Translations under genes and position numbers: made by a program
Assembly (NCBI GenBank): GCA_966674685.1
Contig: CBKWJC010000031.1
Location: 1 to 64,000 of the forward strand
DNA: 64,000 nucleotides
Direction: 5' to 3'
DNA from: Thainema sp966674685
GTDB lineage: Bacteria; Cyanobacteriota; Cyanobacteriia; Phormidesmidales; Phormidesmidaceae
Shown here: piece after piece, positions 16,164-24,458 of the stretch
Layout: every line of letters starts with the position of its first letter
Numbering within the stretch: the stretch's first letter is position 1
The notes under the pieces: generated by a model
What the model was told of the DNA's origin: nothing
Seen by the model: only the letters and a program-made list of their open reading frames with translations
Database searches by the model: none

Positions 16164-18050
16164 ATGAGTGACCTGTTTAAGGGGTTTGAGCAACTGCTAG
16201 AGCTGGCCAAGACCCTGGAAGAAAAAGCCGAAAAGGGTGAACTGAAAGCCGATGTGCGAATCAACTCTCGCACTATGAGTAGTATTCCCAGACAAGGCAA
16301 CATTCCCAACGATATCGGTACGGTCAAAATGCGATCGCGTCCAAATGCTACTTCACCAAGCTCCCATCATACTGATGACACGGTGATCGTCACCCCACCC
16401 CCAGCGGGTGATCGTAGCAGCGCGCCCAACAGGGATTTTAGTTCAGCACCACCTGATGCCGAGCCAGATACTCCATCGTTAAGAGATGTTGGTGGCCTGA
16501 GCGAAGTTTTGCAAGAACTGCGGGAACTGATTGAAATTCCGCTCAAGCGTCCGGACTTACTGGCGCGACTGGGCTTGGAACCGACCCGTGGTGTCTTACT
16601 CGTCGGCCCACCGGGAACGGGGAAAACGCTGACGGCGCGTTCCTTGGCGGAAGAACTGGGCGTGAACTACATCGCTATCGTTGGCCCAGAAGTGATGGGC
16701 AAATATTATGGCGAAGCTGAGGGTAAGTTACGCAGCATTTTTGAGAAAGCGACCAAAGCGTCTCCCTGTCTAGTGTTCATTGACGAAATCGACAGCTTAG
16801 CGCCCGATCGCAGCAAAGTGGAAGGGGAAGTCGAGAAGCGACTGGTCGCGCAATTACTGAGCCTGATGGACGGCTTTGCTCAAAACGATGGTGTGATTGT
16901 GCTGGCGGCAACGAATCGACCTGACCACCTTGATCCTGCTCTGCGTCGCCCCGGCAGATTGGATCGAGAAGTTCAGTTCCGCGTCCCCGATCGCAACGGT
17001 CGCCTAGAGATTCTGCATATCCTCACCCGCAAGATGCCGTTGGCTGAAGATGTTCGCCTAGACGAAATTGCCGATCTGTCGGTCGGTCTCGTCGGTGCAG
17101 ATCTGAAAGCGCTCTGTCAGAAAGCGGCTTATCTAGCTCTGCGTCGCCAGGTGCCGTCGCTCAGCAGTCCCGTTCCGGATGTTCTGACCGTTACCCAGGC
17201 AGAATTCCTAGAAGCAATTAAGGCCATTAAACCCTCTGCACTGCGGGCAGTGGAAGTTGAAACGCCCCATGTGAAATGGCATGACATCGGCGGCCTAGAC
17301 GACACCAAGCAAGTGCTTCAGGAGTCGGTGGAGGGGGCACTGCTGTATCCCGATCTGTATCGCTCGACGGGAGCTAAAGCGCCCAAAGGTATCCTACTCT
17401 GGGGGCCACCAGGTACGGGCAAAACCCTGCTGGCAAAAGCGGTCGCGGCTCAAGCTCGCGCTAACTTTATCTCTGTCAAAGGCCCTGAACTAATGAGCCG
17501 CTGGGTGGGTGCCGCCGAACAGGCCGTGCGAGAACTGTTTACCAAAGCGCGGCAGGCGTCTCCCTGCGTCGTGTTTATCGATGAAATTGATACGCTAGCC
17601 CCGGCACGGGGGCAGGCCAGTGGTGATTCTGGCGTTAGCGATCGCGTTGTCGGTCAGTTACTCACTGAACTGGATGGGATGCAGGATTGCCCCAATCTCA
17701 TCCTGATTGGCACGACGAACCGCCGTGATGCGCTTGATCCGGCTCTCCTACGAGCTGGACGCTTAGATCTTCAGTTGAAAGTCGATCTGCCTAATCAAGA
17801 CAGCCGCTTAGCTATTCTCAATGTCCATAACCAAGACCGTCCGTTGCAGGCTGTGGATTTGGCGCTCTGGGCAGAACGAACAGAAGGCTGGAATGGTGCC
17901 GACTTGGCGCTGTTGAGTAACCAAGCCGCACTGGAAGCCGTTCGTCGCTACCGTGCGTTAGGTCAAGACGATCCAACCCAGATTTATATCGATGCCAGCG
18001 ATTTCGAACAAGCGTATCAGCTACTACGCACACATCGCTCAACGCTTTAA
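16164..18050 (+). CDS. CDC48/VAT-like double AAA ATPase
   Basis: A 628-residue AAA unfoldase. Two complete modules are present. D1 has GPPGTGKT at 148-155, VFIDEID at 204-210 and RRPGRLDRE. D2 has GPPGTGKT at 414-421, VFIDEID at 470-476 and LRAGRLDLQ. The D1 pore loop reads GKYYGEAEG, as in archaeal VAT, and the D2 loop is SRWVGAAE. The usual CDC48 N-domain is absent. Instead a predicted amphipathic helix (residues 1-30, LFKGFEQLLELAKTLEEKAEKGE) is joined by about 70 disordered Ser/Pro/Asp-rich residues. It probably forms a hexamer that threads or extracts proteins. Its close divergence from the ArsA/Get3-like gene suggests shared work on membrane-protein handling, which is inference. Confidence 0.9.
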   Translation: MSDLFKGFEQLLELAKTLEEKAEKGELKADVRINSRTMSSIPRQGNIPNDIGTVKMRSRPNATSPSSHHTDDTVIVTPPPAGDRSSAPNRDFSSAPPDAEPDTPSLRDVGGLSEVLQELRELIEIPLKRPDLLARLGLEPTRGVLLVGPPGTGKTLTARSLAEELGVNYIAIVGPEVMGKYYGEAEGKLRSIFEKATKASPCLVFIDEIDSLAPDRSKVEGEVEKRLVAQLLSLMDGFAQNDGVIVLAATNRPDHLDPALRRPGRLDREVQFRVPDRNGRLEILHILTRKMPLAEDVRLDEIADLSVGLVGADLKALCQKAAYLALRRQVPSLSSPVPDVLTVTQAEFLEAIKAIKPSALRAVEVETPHVKWHDIGGLDDTKQVLQESVEGALLYPDLYRSTGAKAPKGILLWGPPGTGKTLLAKAVAAQARANFISVKGPELMSRWVGAAEQAVRELFTKARQASPCVVFIDEIDTLAPARGQASGDSGVSDRVVGQLLTELDGMQDCPNLILIGTTNRRDALDPALLRAGRLDLQLKVDLPNQDSRLAILNVHNQDRPLQAVDLALWAERTEGWNGADLALLSNQAALEAVRRYRALGQDDPTQIYIDASDFEQAYQLLRTHRSTL

Positions 18051-18126
18051 AGTGTTGACGCTTGGTTTTACAGGTTGGATTGAACAGACGAAACCTAATA
18101 TCTTGCACCTTAAACTTCAAGAACCA

Positions 18127-18169
18127 AAAAGGGTTATTGTCCACATTGCGGCGGCACAATAACCCTTTT
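18127..18169 (+). terminator. Inverted repeat after the CDC48-like gene
   Basis: AAAAGGGTTATTGT pairs exactly with ACAATAACCCTTTT across a 15-base loop. It sits between convergent genes, so it may terminate both. Confidence 0.55.
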
Positions 18170-18215
18170 GAATTAGGAGCATCCCGTTTTTGCAGGATAT
18201 GAGAAACTCGACTGT

Positions 18216-19634
18216 CTATGTGCCAAATAGCTGATCGTGTACTGGCTGCTTAGATCTAGAAAAGATTCGGTAATTCTCTAATTCATTTAGAGGGATCGAA
18301 GTATTCAACTGTGCGCTAGTCGCGATCTTCTTAGCATGTACAACGCTATATTCAATATTGCCTGTGTGAATAGTCAAAACGATATTAAATACTTCAAAGA
18401 AGCTGATCGGATTCTGAATCTCTGAATCGTCGATCTTTTCTTCTATCTCTTCATAGAACTGAATCAGCTTGCCGATTTTAGACTCTAAATGTGATGCAGT
18501 ATTGCGGCAAATTAAATGGATTTTGAGTAACAGCGTAATTAGTGCAAATGGATGATTATATGACAAAAAACTGAAAAGCGTAGATGGGTGTTTTCGATCT
18601 TCTATCGTGAGGTAATCAATCAGCCGATTACAAGTACGCAGCAGCAATGCATCATCAATCAGATTTTCATCATAATTCACATAGAGTGATTTCAGCTTTA
18701 ATTCAATCTCAGCCATTGCTTGTTCTACAAGCATCGCTTGAGGTAGTCCAAATTTCAGGTATTTAATCAGGCTAGTCTTAAAATACTGATATTTAAATTG
18801 AGTAGTTTGCTTCAAGAAAATATTAGCTAAATTTTCATGGCTAAATGCTCCACGCCGTAGGGTAATGAGTTTAATTAAGCGCAGAACCTCATCTCCCATT
18901 CCGGTTGGGTTTTTAGGAACCGCGCATTCCAATTTAGAAGAGGCTTGAGACTTAGCAATATACATTGCCAAATCAAATCGGAACTGATTTTTCAACATTA
19001 ATGCTCTGTTGCGAGCGGCTTCTTGCTGCTCAATCGGATTATCCAAATTAGTTGACTGGGCTATCAACCGATAGAATGCATAGCGCTCTGCCCAATGTTG
19101 ATTTTGTCCCTCAGCTTGGTTGTCCGGCTTGAGGCGACGTGATACAAACGTTTGTAAATCCTGATAGTCTTGGCTATCTATAAAGTTGATCAGCCATGTT
19201 CGGAGACGCTGAAGAGAAACCGAGATCGCAGGTCGTAAAATAACTGGATCTTGAAACAAATCGACTAGCTGCTGAATGGCCTGATGCTGCCGTTTCGTTT
19301 CCCAGTTGTTAATCAAAATATAGCAGGAGCGCTTTAGCGTATATCGAAATTCGTGCTCCTGATTAGCAAATATAATTTCATGTACAGCAGCCGAAACCTC
19401 TGAGCTTTCATTGCAGCCGCCAGTATAGATGAAAAGCCGTTTGAACTCATCTAGAGTACTCTCAGGAGAGCTAGCCTTAACAGAATCCAACAAGAACTGA
19501 TAAACCAATTCTTGAGCCTTGTTAAGATGAATGATTCTAGAGTTTTGCGGCTGCGATTCGGTGATCAGTGATGTACTGTTTGTTAGGGTGGTATTGCTCT
19601 GAATGACTGTCGTATCGTTTTGACCTGCAACCAT
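18216..19634 (-). CDS. Protein of unknown function, 472 residues
   Basis: I do not recognise a domain. The N-terminal 30 residues are Thr/Ser/Asn-rich and probably disordered. The rest is predominantly helical, with many Leu/Ile heptad-like stretches (for example QFLLDSVKAS, LLLRTCNRLIDYL, IGKLIQFYEEIEEKI), suggesting an alpha-helical repeat or scaffold. There is no signal peptide and no transmembrane segment. The gene is noticeably more AT-rich than its neighbours. It stands alone between the convergent CDC48-like gene and a 570-base gap holding a MITE. It could be a conserved cyanobacterial protein or a transferred gene. Confidence 0.7.
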   Translation of the reverse strand: MVAGQNDTTVIQSNTTLTNSTSLITESQPQNSRIIHLNKAQELVYQFLLDSVKASSPESTLDEFKRLFIYTGGCNESSEVSAAVHEIIFANQEHEFRYTLKRSCYILINNWETKRQHQAIQQLVDLFQDPVILRPAISVSLQRLRTWLINFIDSQDYQDLQTFVSRRLKPDNQAEGQNQHWAERYAFYRLIAQSTNLDNPIEQQEAARNRALMLKNQFRFDLAMYIAKSQASSKLECAVPKNPTGMGDEVLRLIKLITLRRGAFSHENLANIFLKQTTQFKYQYFKTSLIKYLKFGLPQAMLVEQAMAEIELKLKSLYVNYDENLIDDALLLRTCNRLIDYLTIEDRKHPSTLFSFLSYNHPFALITLLLKIHLICRNTASHLESKIGKLIQFYEEIEEKIDDSEIQNPISFFEVFNIVLTIHTGNIEYSVVHAKKIATSAQLNTSIPLNELENYRIFSRSKQPVHDQLFGT

Positions 19635-19738
19635 TTTGCACCTTCATACTCAGATTATTTCTGAATGACGGACTCGATGTCAGATATATTTTGATTGGTC
19701 AGATTTTTATAGTGCTTATAAAACTCAGGATTCCGTCC

Positions 19739-19839
19739 TAAGTAGCTGCATAGAGATAAATGCACATGCCAAAACGGGGAGTGCTCCGGAGGGGAGTTAC
19801 CCGCTATTTTAGATGCGTTTATTTATGTCAATCTACTTA
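19739..19839. mobile_element. MITE copy 1, about 101 bp, TA-flanked terminal inverted repeats
   Basis: The ends read TAAGTAG and CTACTTA. The inverted similarity extends inwards imperfectly (left CTGCATAGAGATAAATGCA against the complement of right TGCGTTTATTTATGTCAAT). A G/C-rich imperfect hairpin (GGGGAGTGCTCCGGAGGGGAG) lies in the centre. The terminal TA pairs suit a TA target duplication as made by IS630/Tc1-type transposases. It has no coding capacity. A related copy lies at 59348-59450 and a third, partial one at 59597-59673. Confidence 0.7.
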
Positions 19840-20206
19840 CTTTAGACTAGCCGCCCAAGGTGGCTTAGTTCGCCTGTGGTCTAAAAGTTGATAACTAGTT
19901 TATATTCTTAGGAGCAATTTTAAACCTACGATTAATAGTCTTATGTCTAGTTTGTTTAATCAAGCCTTTGCTTTTATTCAGTGATTTTACCTGATAAGCT
20001 GTCGATCAATCAGTAATTTCAAGCAAATTATTTGATGCTGAAAACGTCAAGCCTAGCAAGAATTACATAAGATTTAATGCTTGTTGCGATCGCAGTTTTT
20101 CAGCACCTAAACGTGAGAGGCCCGACGGGTTTCACCCATCAGCCCTCTCACCCCTCTTTGCAGTTGCTGTTAGGAAGAAACAGCTTGAATTCACGAATCA
20201 GTAATA
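19840..20206. other. Intergenic stretch upstream of the unknown gene and downstream of leuA
   Basis: AT-rich and without a credible ORF. It holds only a weak hairpin (TAGAC...GTCTA) near the MITE edge and a hairpin near the leuA 3' end. Confidence 0.5.
20113..20151 (-). terminator. Hairpin 3' of leuA
   Basis: GTGAGAGGC faces GCCCTCTCAC with one bulge, enclosing a smaller GGGT/ACCC hairpin. It lies about 55 bases past the leuA stop. No T-run follows on the leuA strand, so confidence is limited. Confidence 0.4.
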
Positions 20207-21868
20207 TTACTGCTTTGGTGCAGTCGCTAAGCCTCGATTAACTGCGCTCAATACCGCTAGTAGGGACGCCGTGACGATGCTGCTGTGAATGCCGACACCG
20301 TGTACTGTATTCTCTAGCCAGTCAGCGGCGATTTCGACAATTGCGATCGCATTGGCGTTGCTGCCGTGACCAATGGCGCGTTCTTCATAGTTATGCACCC
20401 GAATATTTAGATCCAACGCCGCGACAAAGGCATCAATCGGCCCATTGCCCGTTCCCGTTAGCGTGAGGGATGTGCGATCGCGCTGTACCGTTGCAACCAT
20501 TGTCGGCACGTCCTCATCGTCGCGCCAGTGGTAGGACACGTATTTGTAGGGGGTAGTGGCTTGGAGATACTCCCGCTCGAACAGTTCCCACAGCATGGGC
20601 GCGGTCATTTCCCGTCCGCTATCATCCATTTCCCGCTGCACGATGCGGCTAAACTCAATCTGCAAGCGGCGCGGCAAGCTCAAGTTGTAGTCGCGCTCCA
20701 GCAAAAAGGCAATGCCACCTTTGCCGGACTGGCTGTTGACCCGCACCACCGACTCGTAGGAGCGTCCTAGATCGGCTGGATCGACTGGTAAGTAGGGCAT
20801 ATCCCAAATTTCATCGGGATTGCGAGCCGCAAAGCCTTTGCGAATGGCATCTTGATGCGAACCGGAAAACGCCGTAAACACCAGATCGCCCACGTAGGGA
20901 TGACGGGGATGGATTGGCAACTGGGTGCAGTCTTCAACCGTGCGCGCCACTTCGTTGATTTGCGAGAAATCCAAGCCGGGATGAATGCCCTGCGTATACA
21001 AATTCAGCGCCAGCGTCACGATGTCTACATTACCCGTGCGCTCACCATTGCCAAACAAACAGCCCTCAACCCGGTCAGCACCAGCCATTTGGGCTAATTC
21101 TGCGGCTGCGATCGCACATCCCCGGTCGTTGTGATTATGCACGCTCAAGGCCACGCTGTCCCGATAGATCAGCTCCCGGTGCATCCACTCCACCTGATCG
21201 GCGAACACATTTGGCGTTGAGCCTTCCACCGTGGCGGGCAGGTTAATAATCGCCTTCCGATCCGGCGTCGGCTGCCAAACCTCCAGCACCGCATTGCAGA
21301 TATCGCGGGCAAACTCCAGCTCCGTCTGCGAGAACACTTCCGGCGAATACTGAAAGCGCCACTCGGTTTCTGGCTGTTCTGCCGCCAAATCCCGAATCAG
21401 CTTGGCTGCATTGACCGCCAACTCAATCGTCTCCTGCGGATTTTTGCGAAACACCACCCGCCGAAACACCGGAGCCGTCGCGTTATATACATGTACAATC
21501 GCCCGTTTTGCGTCCTGCAATGACTCAAACGTGCGCCGAATCAGGTCTTCCCGCGCCTGAGTCAGCACCTGAATCTCAACATCATCCGGCACCCGATTTT
21601 CTTCAATCAGCGTCCGCACAAACTGAAAATCCGTCTCCGATGCCGCCGGAAACGCCACCTCAATTTCCTTGAAGCCAATCGCCACCAGCATTTCAAACAT
21701 CCGCAGCTTCTGCTCAACGGACATTGGCTCAATCAGCGCCTGATTGCCGTCCCGCAAATCGGTGCTGAGCCAAATCGGCGGTTGAGTAATGGTGCGATTC
21801 GGCCAAGTGCGATCGCGCAATTCGACCGGAGCAAAGGCGCGATATTTTTGATTGGGATGAGTCAACAT
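20207..21868 (-). CDS. leuA: 2-isopropylmalate synthase, long (type 2) form
   Basis: Catalyses the first committed step of leucine synthesis, condensing acetyl-CoA with 2-ketoisovalerate. The 553 residues match the type-2 LeuA group. The catalytic TIM barrel begins with WLSTDLRDGNQAL (metal and substrate binding). It contains SVHNHNDRG, whose histidines bind the metal, and GCLFGNGERTGN. The C-terminal regulatory domain (about 400-553) carries the leucine-sensing fold, with DGNGPIDAF-like TGNGPIDAFVAAL and GHGSNANAIAIVEI. The ATG start is clear. The leader to the upstream methyltransferase gene is long (473 bases). It contains a leucine-rich mini-ORF and a tandem pyrimidine tract, which could be regulatory. 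Confidence 0.96.
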   Translation of the reverse strand: MLTHPNQKYRAFAPVELRDRTWPNRTITQPPIWLSTDLRDGNQALIEPMSVEQKLRMFEMLVAIGFKEIEVAFPAASETDFQFVRTLIEENRVPDDVEIQVLTQAREDLIRRTFESLQDAKRAIVHVYNATAPVFRRVVFRKNPQETIELAVNAAKLIRDLAAEQPETEWRFQYSPEVFSQTELEFARDICNAVLEVWQPTPDRKAIINLPATVEGSTPNVFADQVEWMHRELIYRDSVALSVHNHNDRGCAIAAAELAQMAGADRVEGCLFGNGERTGNVDIVTLALNLYTQGIHPGLDFSQINEVARTVEDCTQLPIHPRHPYVGDLVFTAFSGSHQDAIRKGFAARNPDEIWDMPYLPVDPADLGRSYESVVRVNSQSGKGGIAFLLERDYNLSLPRRLQIEFSRIVQREMDDSGREMTAPMLWELFEREYLQATTPYKYVSYHWRDDEDVPTMVATVQRDRTSLTLTGTGNGPIDAFVAALDLNIRVHNYEERAIGHGSNANAIAIVEIAADWLENTVHGVGIHSSIVTASLLAVLSAVNRGLATAPKQ

Positions 21869-21934
21869 AGTCAGAATCTCAATTGGGGTTTTCGGTTATT
21901 TGGATACTTGTGTTGGTTTTGGTAGCTGAGGAGA

Positions 21935-22030
21935 GGGAGTAGGGGAGCGGGGGAGCAGGGGAGAAAGGGAGCAGGGGAGAAAGGGAGTAGGGGGGCGGGG
22001 GAGCAGGGGAGAAAGGGAGCAGGGGAGAAA
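21935..22030. repeat. Two tandem 48-bp purine-rich units
   Basis: Each unit reads GGGAGTAGGGG-(A/G)-GCGGGGGAGCAGGGGAG and continues AAAGGGAGCAGGGGAGAAA. The two differ at one base. In the leuA transcript the tract is C/U-rich (repeated CUCCC). Related GGGGAGCAGGGGAG runs are common cyanobacterial filler, but here the tract lies in the leuA leader. Confidence 0.9.
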
Positions 22031-22180
22031 AAAAGAACGATAGGCTCCGTTGCCCTGTTGCCCCGTCGCACTAGTCTCCATCAACGGAAACCACTGCCGC
22101 TACAGGCCAGCGCAAACGCAACAGGTAGCTCAGCACCAGCTCAAAAACTATTCAGGGCAGTTTGCCTTTATGTCAAAAAT

Positions 22181-22264
22181 TTATTTGCGCCCAAGGCGCA
22201 GCAGCAGCCCCAGACCTAGCAGTAGGTCGGTTAGGGTGGAGAGAAGTAGCTGCTGAACGTGCAT
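22181..22264 (-). CDS. Leucine-rich 27-codon upstream ORF (candidate leuA leader peptide)
   Basis: ATG to TAA, encoding MHVQQLLLSTLTD followed by LLLGLGLLLRLGRK. Twelve of 27 residues are leucine, in runs of three, using CTA, CTT, CTC and CTG codons. It is on the leuA strand, about 310 bases before the leuA start, with no other gene between. Leucine-codon-rich leader peptides control leucine operons by attenuation in other bacteria, so a leader role is plausible. I see no clear pair of alternative hairpins between the ORF and leuA. The alternative is a small single-pass membrane peptide or chance. Confidence 0.4.
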   Translation of the reverse strand: MHVQQLLLSTLTDLLLGLGLLLRLGRK

Positions 22265-22341
22265 GAAGGTTTAGCGCAACCTTGAATTTGTTACTGCAAT
22301 GCTACGCATCGTAACACAAAAAATCAGCGTGTCGAATTGAA

Positions 22342-23025
22342 TTATTCTTTCTCGGCAATTACCTGCACATCGGCAAAGTCTTCTGCATGGCTGGGTGGGG
22401 CTAGCTTGACATCTCGAATTCTAAAATTGGCGGCCATGATCTCCTGCAAAATTTCGTTGGAATCGCCGATGTAGCGAGTTGCAATGCCGTTATACATTAG
22501 GCAGCGCGATCGCGGATCAAACTGTTCTCGCAAACGGGGCGTGTTGGGAACTTGATTACACATTGAGCAAATGACCAAGACGCCACCGGGCTTAAGAACG
22601 CGGTGAGCGGCCTGCAAAAACGAGTTGCGATCGCAGCCAATAATGCAGTGAAAACAGTGCCCATCCAGCGCAATATCAAATGACTCATCAGCAATGCCCG
22701 CTAATGTGAGCACATCACCTTGAATGAACTGAATCTCAACCTGTGCGCTGGCTGCATTCTCTCTAGCCCATTCAATTGCAGTCGGCGCAATGTCAATGCC
22801 TGCTACTTCATAACCCGCTTTGGCAAAGTAAAGGCTGAGATTGCCCGCTCCACAGCCCAACTCCAGCAGTTTTCCCTGCTTAGGAAAGGCATCTCGTTGC
22901 ATCAGGGGTTGCCACATATTTTGGATGTCTGCTGCCAATCCCTCAGCTTTATTCCAGCCTGCATACGTTGAATCTTGTCGTTTGCGCTGGTAAGACTCAT
23001 CATGCAAGAGATAGTCCGTTTTCAT
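22342..23025 (-). CDS. Class I SAM-dependent methyltransferase
   Basis: A 227-residue Rossmann-fold methyltransferase of the Methyltransf_25/11 type. Motif I is LLELGCGAGNLSLYFAKAG, followed by the acidic motif VAGIDIAPTAI that binds the adenosyl ribose. QFIQGDV and LDGHCFHCI follow, and LKPGGVLVICSMCNQ is the post-catalytic strand. The substrate cannot be read from sequence. It is a single gene on the same strand as leuA but far upstream, with no operon partner. Confidence 0.88.
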   Translation of the reverse strand: MKTDYLLHDESYQRKRQDSTYAGWNKAEGLAADIQNMWQPLMQRDAFPKQGKLLELGCGAGNLSLYFAKAGYEVAGIDIAPTAIEWARENAASAQVEIQFIQGDVLTLAGIADESFDIALDGHCFHCIIGCDRNSFLQAAHRVLKPGGVLVICSMCNQVPNTPRLREQFDPRSRCLMYNGIATRYIGDSNEILQEIMAANFRIRDVKLAPPSHAEDFADVQVIAEKE

Positions 23026-23087
23026 GTTACTAATGTTGATTTGTGGATGTTAGGTTTTGTGTTGCTCAACCCAACCTACAAAAATAT

Positions 23088-23597
23088 TTAATCAGCTTGC
23101 AACTGTATTACTAAAATCTCTAGTAGCTCGACTATTTGGCGCATATCGGTTCTCATTAGCTGAAGTTCTTGTTCAATAGATGTTAAACGCTGTTCTATTA
23201 GATTTGAAGGTTTAGATGATGTCTTGATTGAAGTTGTCGCGGAACCGTTCAGTTTATCGGCTAATGCTTGCCAGCTATTTGCCTTAAGACCAAAATGCGC
23301 CTTGGCTGTTTTTAAGGAGTTAAACTGCTGCTTTAGCTGCTCAATCGTATATCCAATTGCCTGAGATGTTTTAGATGGTTGAGACTGACGATCTAAATCC
23401 TCTTCAACCATCTCTACCACTTCATCAATCAATTGATCTTGGTTCGCTGCTAGCTTCGCCGCTGCGCCTAAAATACGTGCAGTGCCCTGAATTTGAACTT
23501 CTTTTTCCTGCCGAAGTTGACTCGCAATATCGCGGATGCGATCGCCAAATTTAGATGCTCGGTTTGAAGGAGTTAGGGGATCTGGGTTATTACTCAT
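23088..23597 (-). CDS. Coiled-coil protein of unknown function (second of a pair)
   Basis: A 169-residue hydrophilic, mostly helical protein. The first 100 residues carry acidic helices (QLIDEVVEMVEEDLD) and a TIEQLKQQFNSLKTAKAHFGLKANSWQALADKLN segment. The C-terminus is a coiled coil (LIEQRLTSIEQELQLMRTDMRQIVELLEILVIQL). There is no membrane segment. It begins 12 bases after the preceding coiled-coil gene, so the two are probably one transcript and may form a complex. I do not recognise the family. Confidence 0.7.
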   Translation of the reverse strand: MSNNPDPLTPSNRASKFGDRIRDIASQLRQEKEVQIQGTARILGAAAKLAANQDQLIDEVVEMVEEDLDRQSQPSKTSQAIGYTIEQLKQQFNSLKTAKAHFGLKANSWQALADKLNGSATTSIKTSSKPSNLIEQRLTSIEQELQLMRTDMRQIVELLEILVIQLQAD

Positions 23598-23609
23598 AAT
23601 GCGATCGCT

Positions 23610-24134
23610 CTACTCTGCAAGAATATCTTGAATGGCTTGCCAGATGCGGCGAAACTTTTGCAGCAAACCAATTGGATTACCGTCAGTTGTATCGTCCTCC
23701 ACTGAATCAACTAGATGCTGAATTCGATCCATCCGAGTTGCCATTTCTTCAAGGTTGCCAATCGCGGTTTCTTCTCTTGCTAGAGAATCACGCATCAGAA
23801 CCATCATTTCAGCAATTTCTTGCTTTAGTTTCTCATTTTCTCGCTTGCGGCGAGTCTCCCAACCTTTAATACCTGCCTTGGAACGTCGTTCAAACTTGAG
23901 CTGATCTTGAGCCTCGTTATAGAGCGTGATGTATTGATCCCGCTCAGCTAACACCGTTTTATACTGTACTTCGATCGTTTGAACTTTCTGCTCTAGCTCC
24001 GTTTTATCTGCCCGTAAGGTACTAACCTTTGACCTCAATTCATGGTAAGAAAGGGGTTCTTGCTGGTGCGATTTCGGATGATTGAGTGAATTATCGTAGG
24101 AATCGTCGTGTCGGTCGCCTCTACGCATAGCCAT
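23610..24134 (-). CDS. Coiled-coil protein of unknown function (first of a pair)
   Basis: A 174-residue protein. After a polar His/Asp-rich N-terminus, residues about 30-125 form a long coiled coil (LRSKVSTLRADKTELEQKVQTIE, then EAQDQLKFERR). A basic SKAGIKGWETRRKRENEKLKQEI segment interrupts it and could bind nucleic acid. A second ATG lies two codons in. It heads a two-gene transcript with the next coiled-coil gene. There is nothing to point to a mobile element beyond its unusual composition. Confidence 0.7.
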   Translation of the reverse strand: MAMRRGDRHDDSYDNSLNHPKSHQQEPLSYHELRSKVSTLRADKTELEQKVQTIEVQYKTVLAERDQYITLYNEAQDQLKFERRSKAGIKGWETRRKRENEKLKQEIAEMMVLMRDSLAREETAIGNLEEMATRMDRIQHLVDSVEDDTTDGNPIGLLQKFRRIWQAIQDILAE

Positions 24135-24458
24135 AGTGAATCATTCAATTTGGGCATTTCTTGATCCTGAGTATAGTTTTCCCCATTTAGTCACAGGACA
24201 ACCCCAAATGCTGGCTTCAACTAATCTTTAGAGTAAGATGACAACCACAATATTTATTCGAAACCTCAAGATGGTGAGGTGGCAATGCCAGATTTAGAGG
24301 GTAAAGTGCGATCGCGTTCTCGTTGCCATGCCTGGGCCTGAAACAATATGCCACAAGGATGAGTTTTATTTTGATATTGAATGGCTCAACCCTGCGCGGA
24401 GCAAAGTAGCAGAGCTAAACTGAGATTGAGATTCACTGCATGACGTTCTTGGCTAAAT
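24135..24458. other. Intergenic stretch before the parD-like gene
   Basis: No credible ORF, hairpin or repeat. One HIP1 octamer is present. Nothing else seen. Confidence 0.5.

Noticed and set aside
21871..22084. Minus-strand frames encoding FLPCSLSPLLPRPPTP-type peptide before leuA
   Set aside because: They are translations of the 48-bp purine/pyrimidine tandem repeat, a frequent false gene in cyanobacteria.
22181..22264. The leucine-rich mini-ORF as a photosystem or cytochrome b6f small subunit
   Set aside because: The sequence matches none of the small subunits I know (PsbX, PsbY, PetG, PetL, PetM, PetN), so the leader-peptide idea is preferred.
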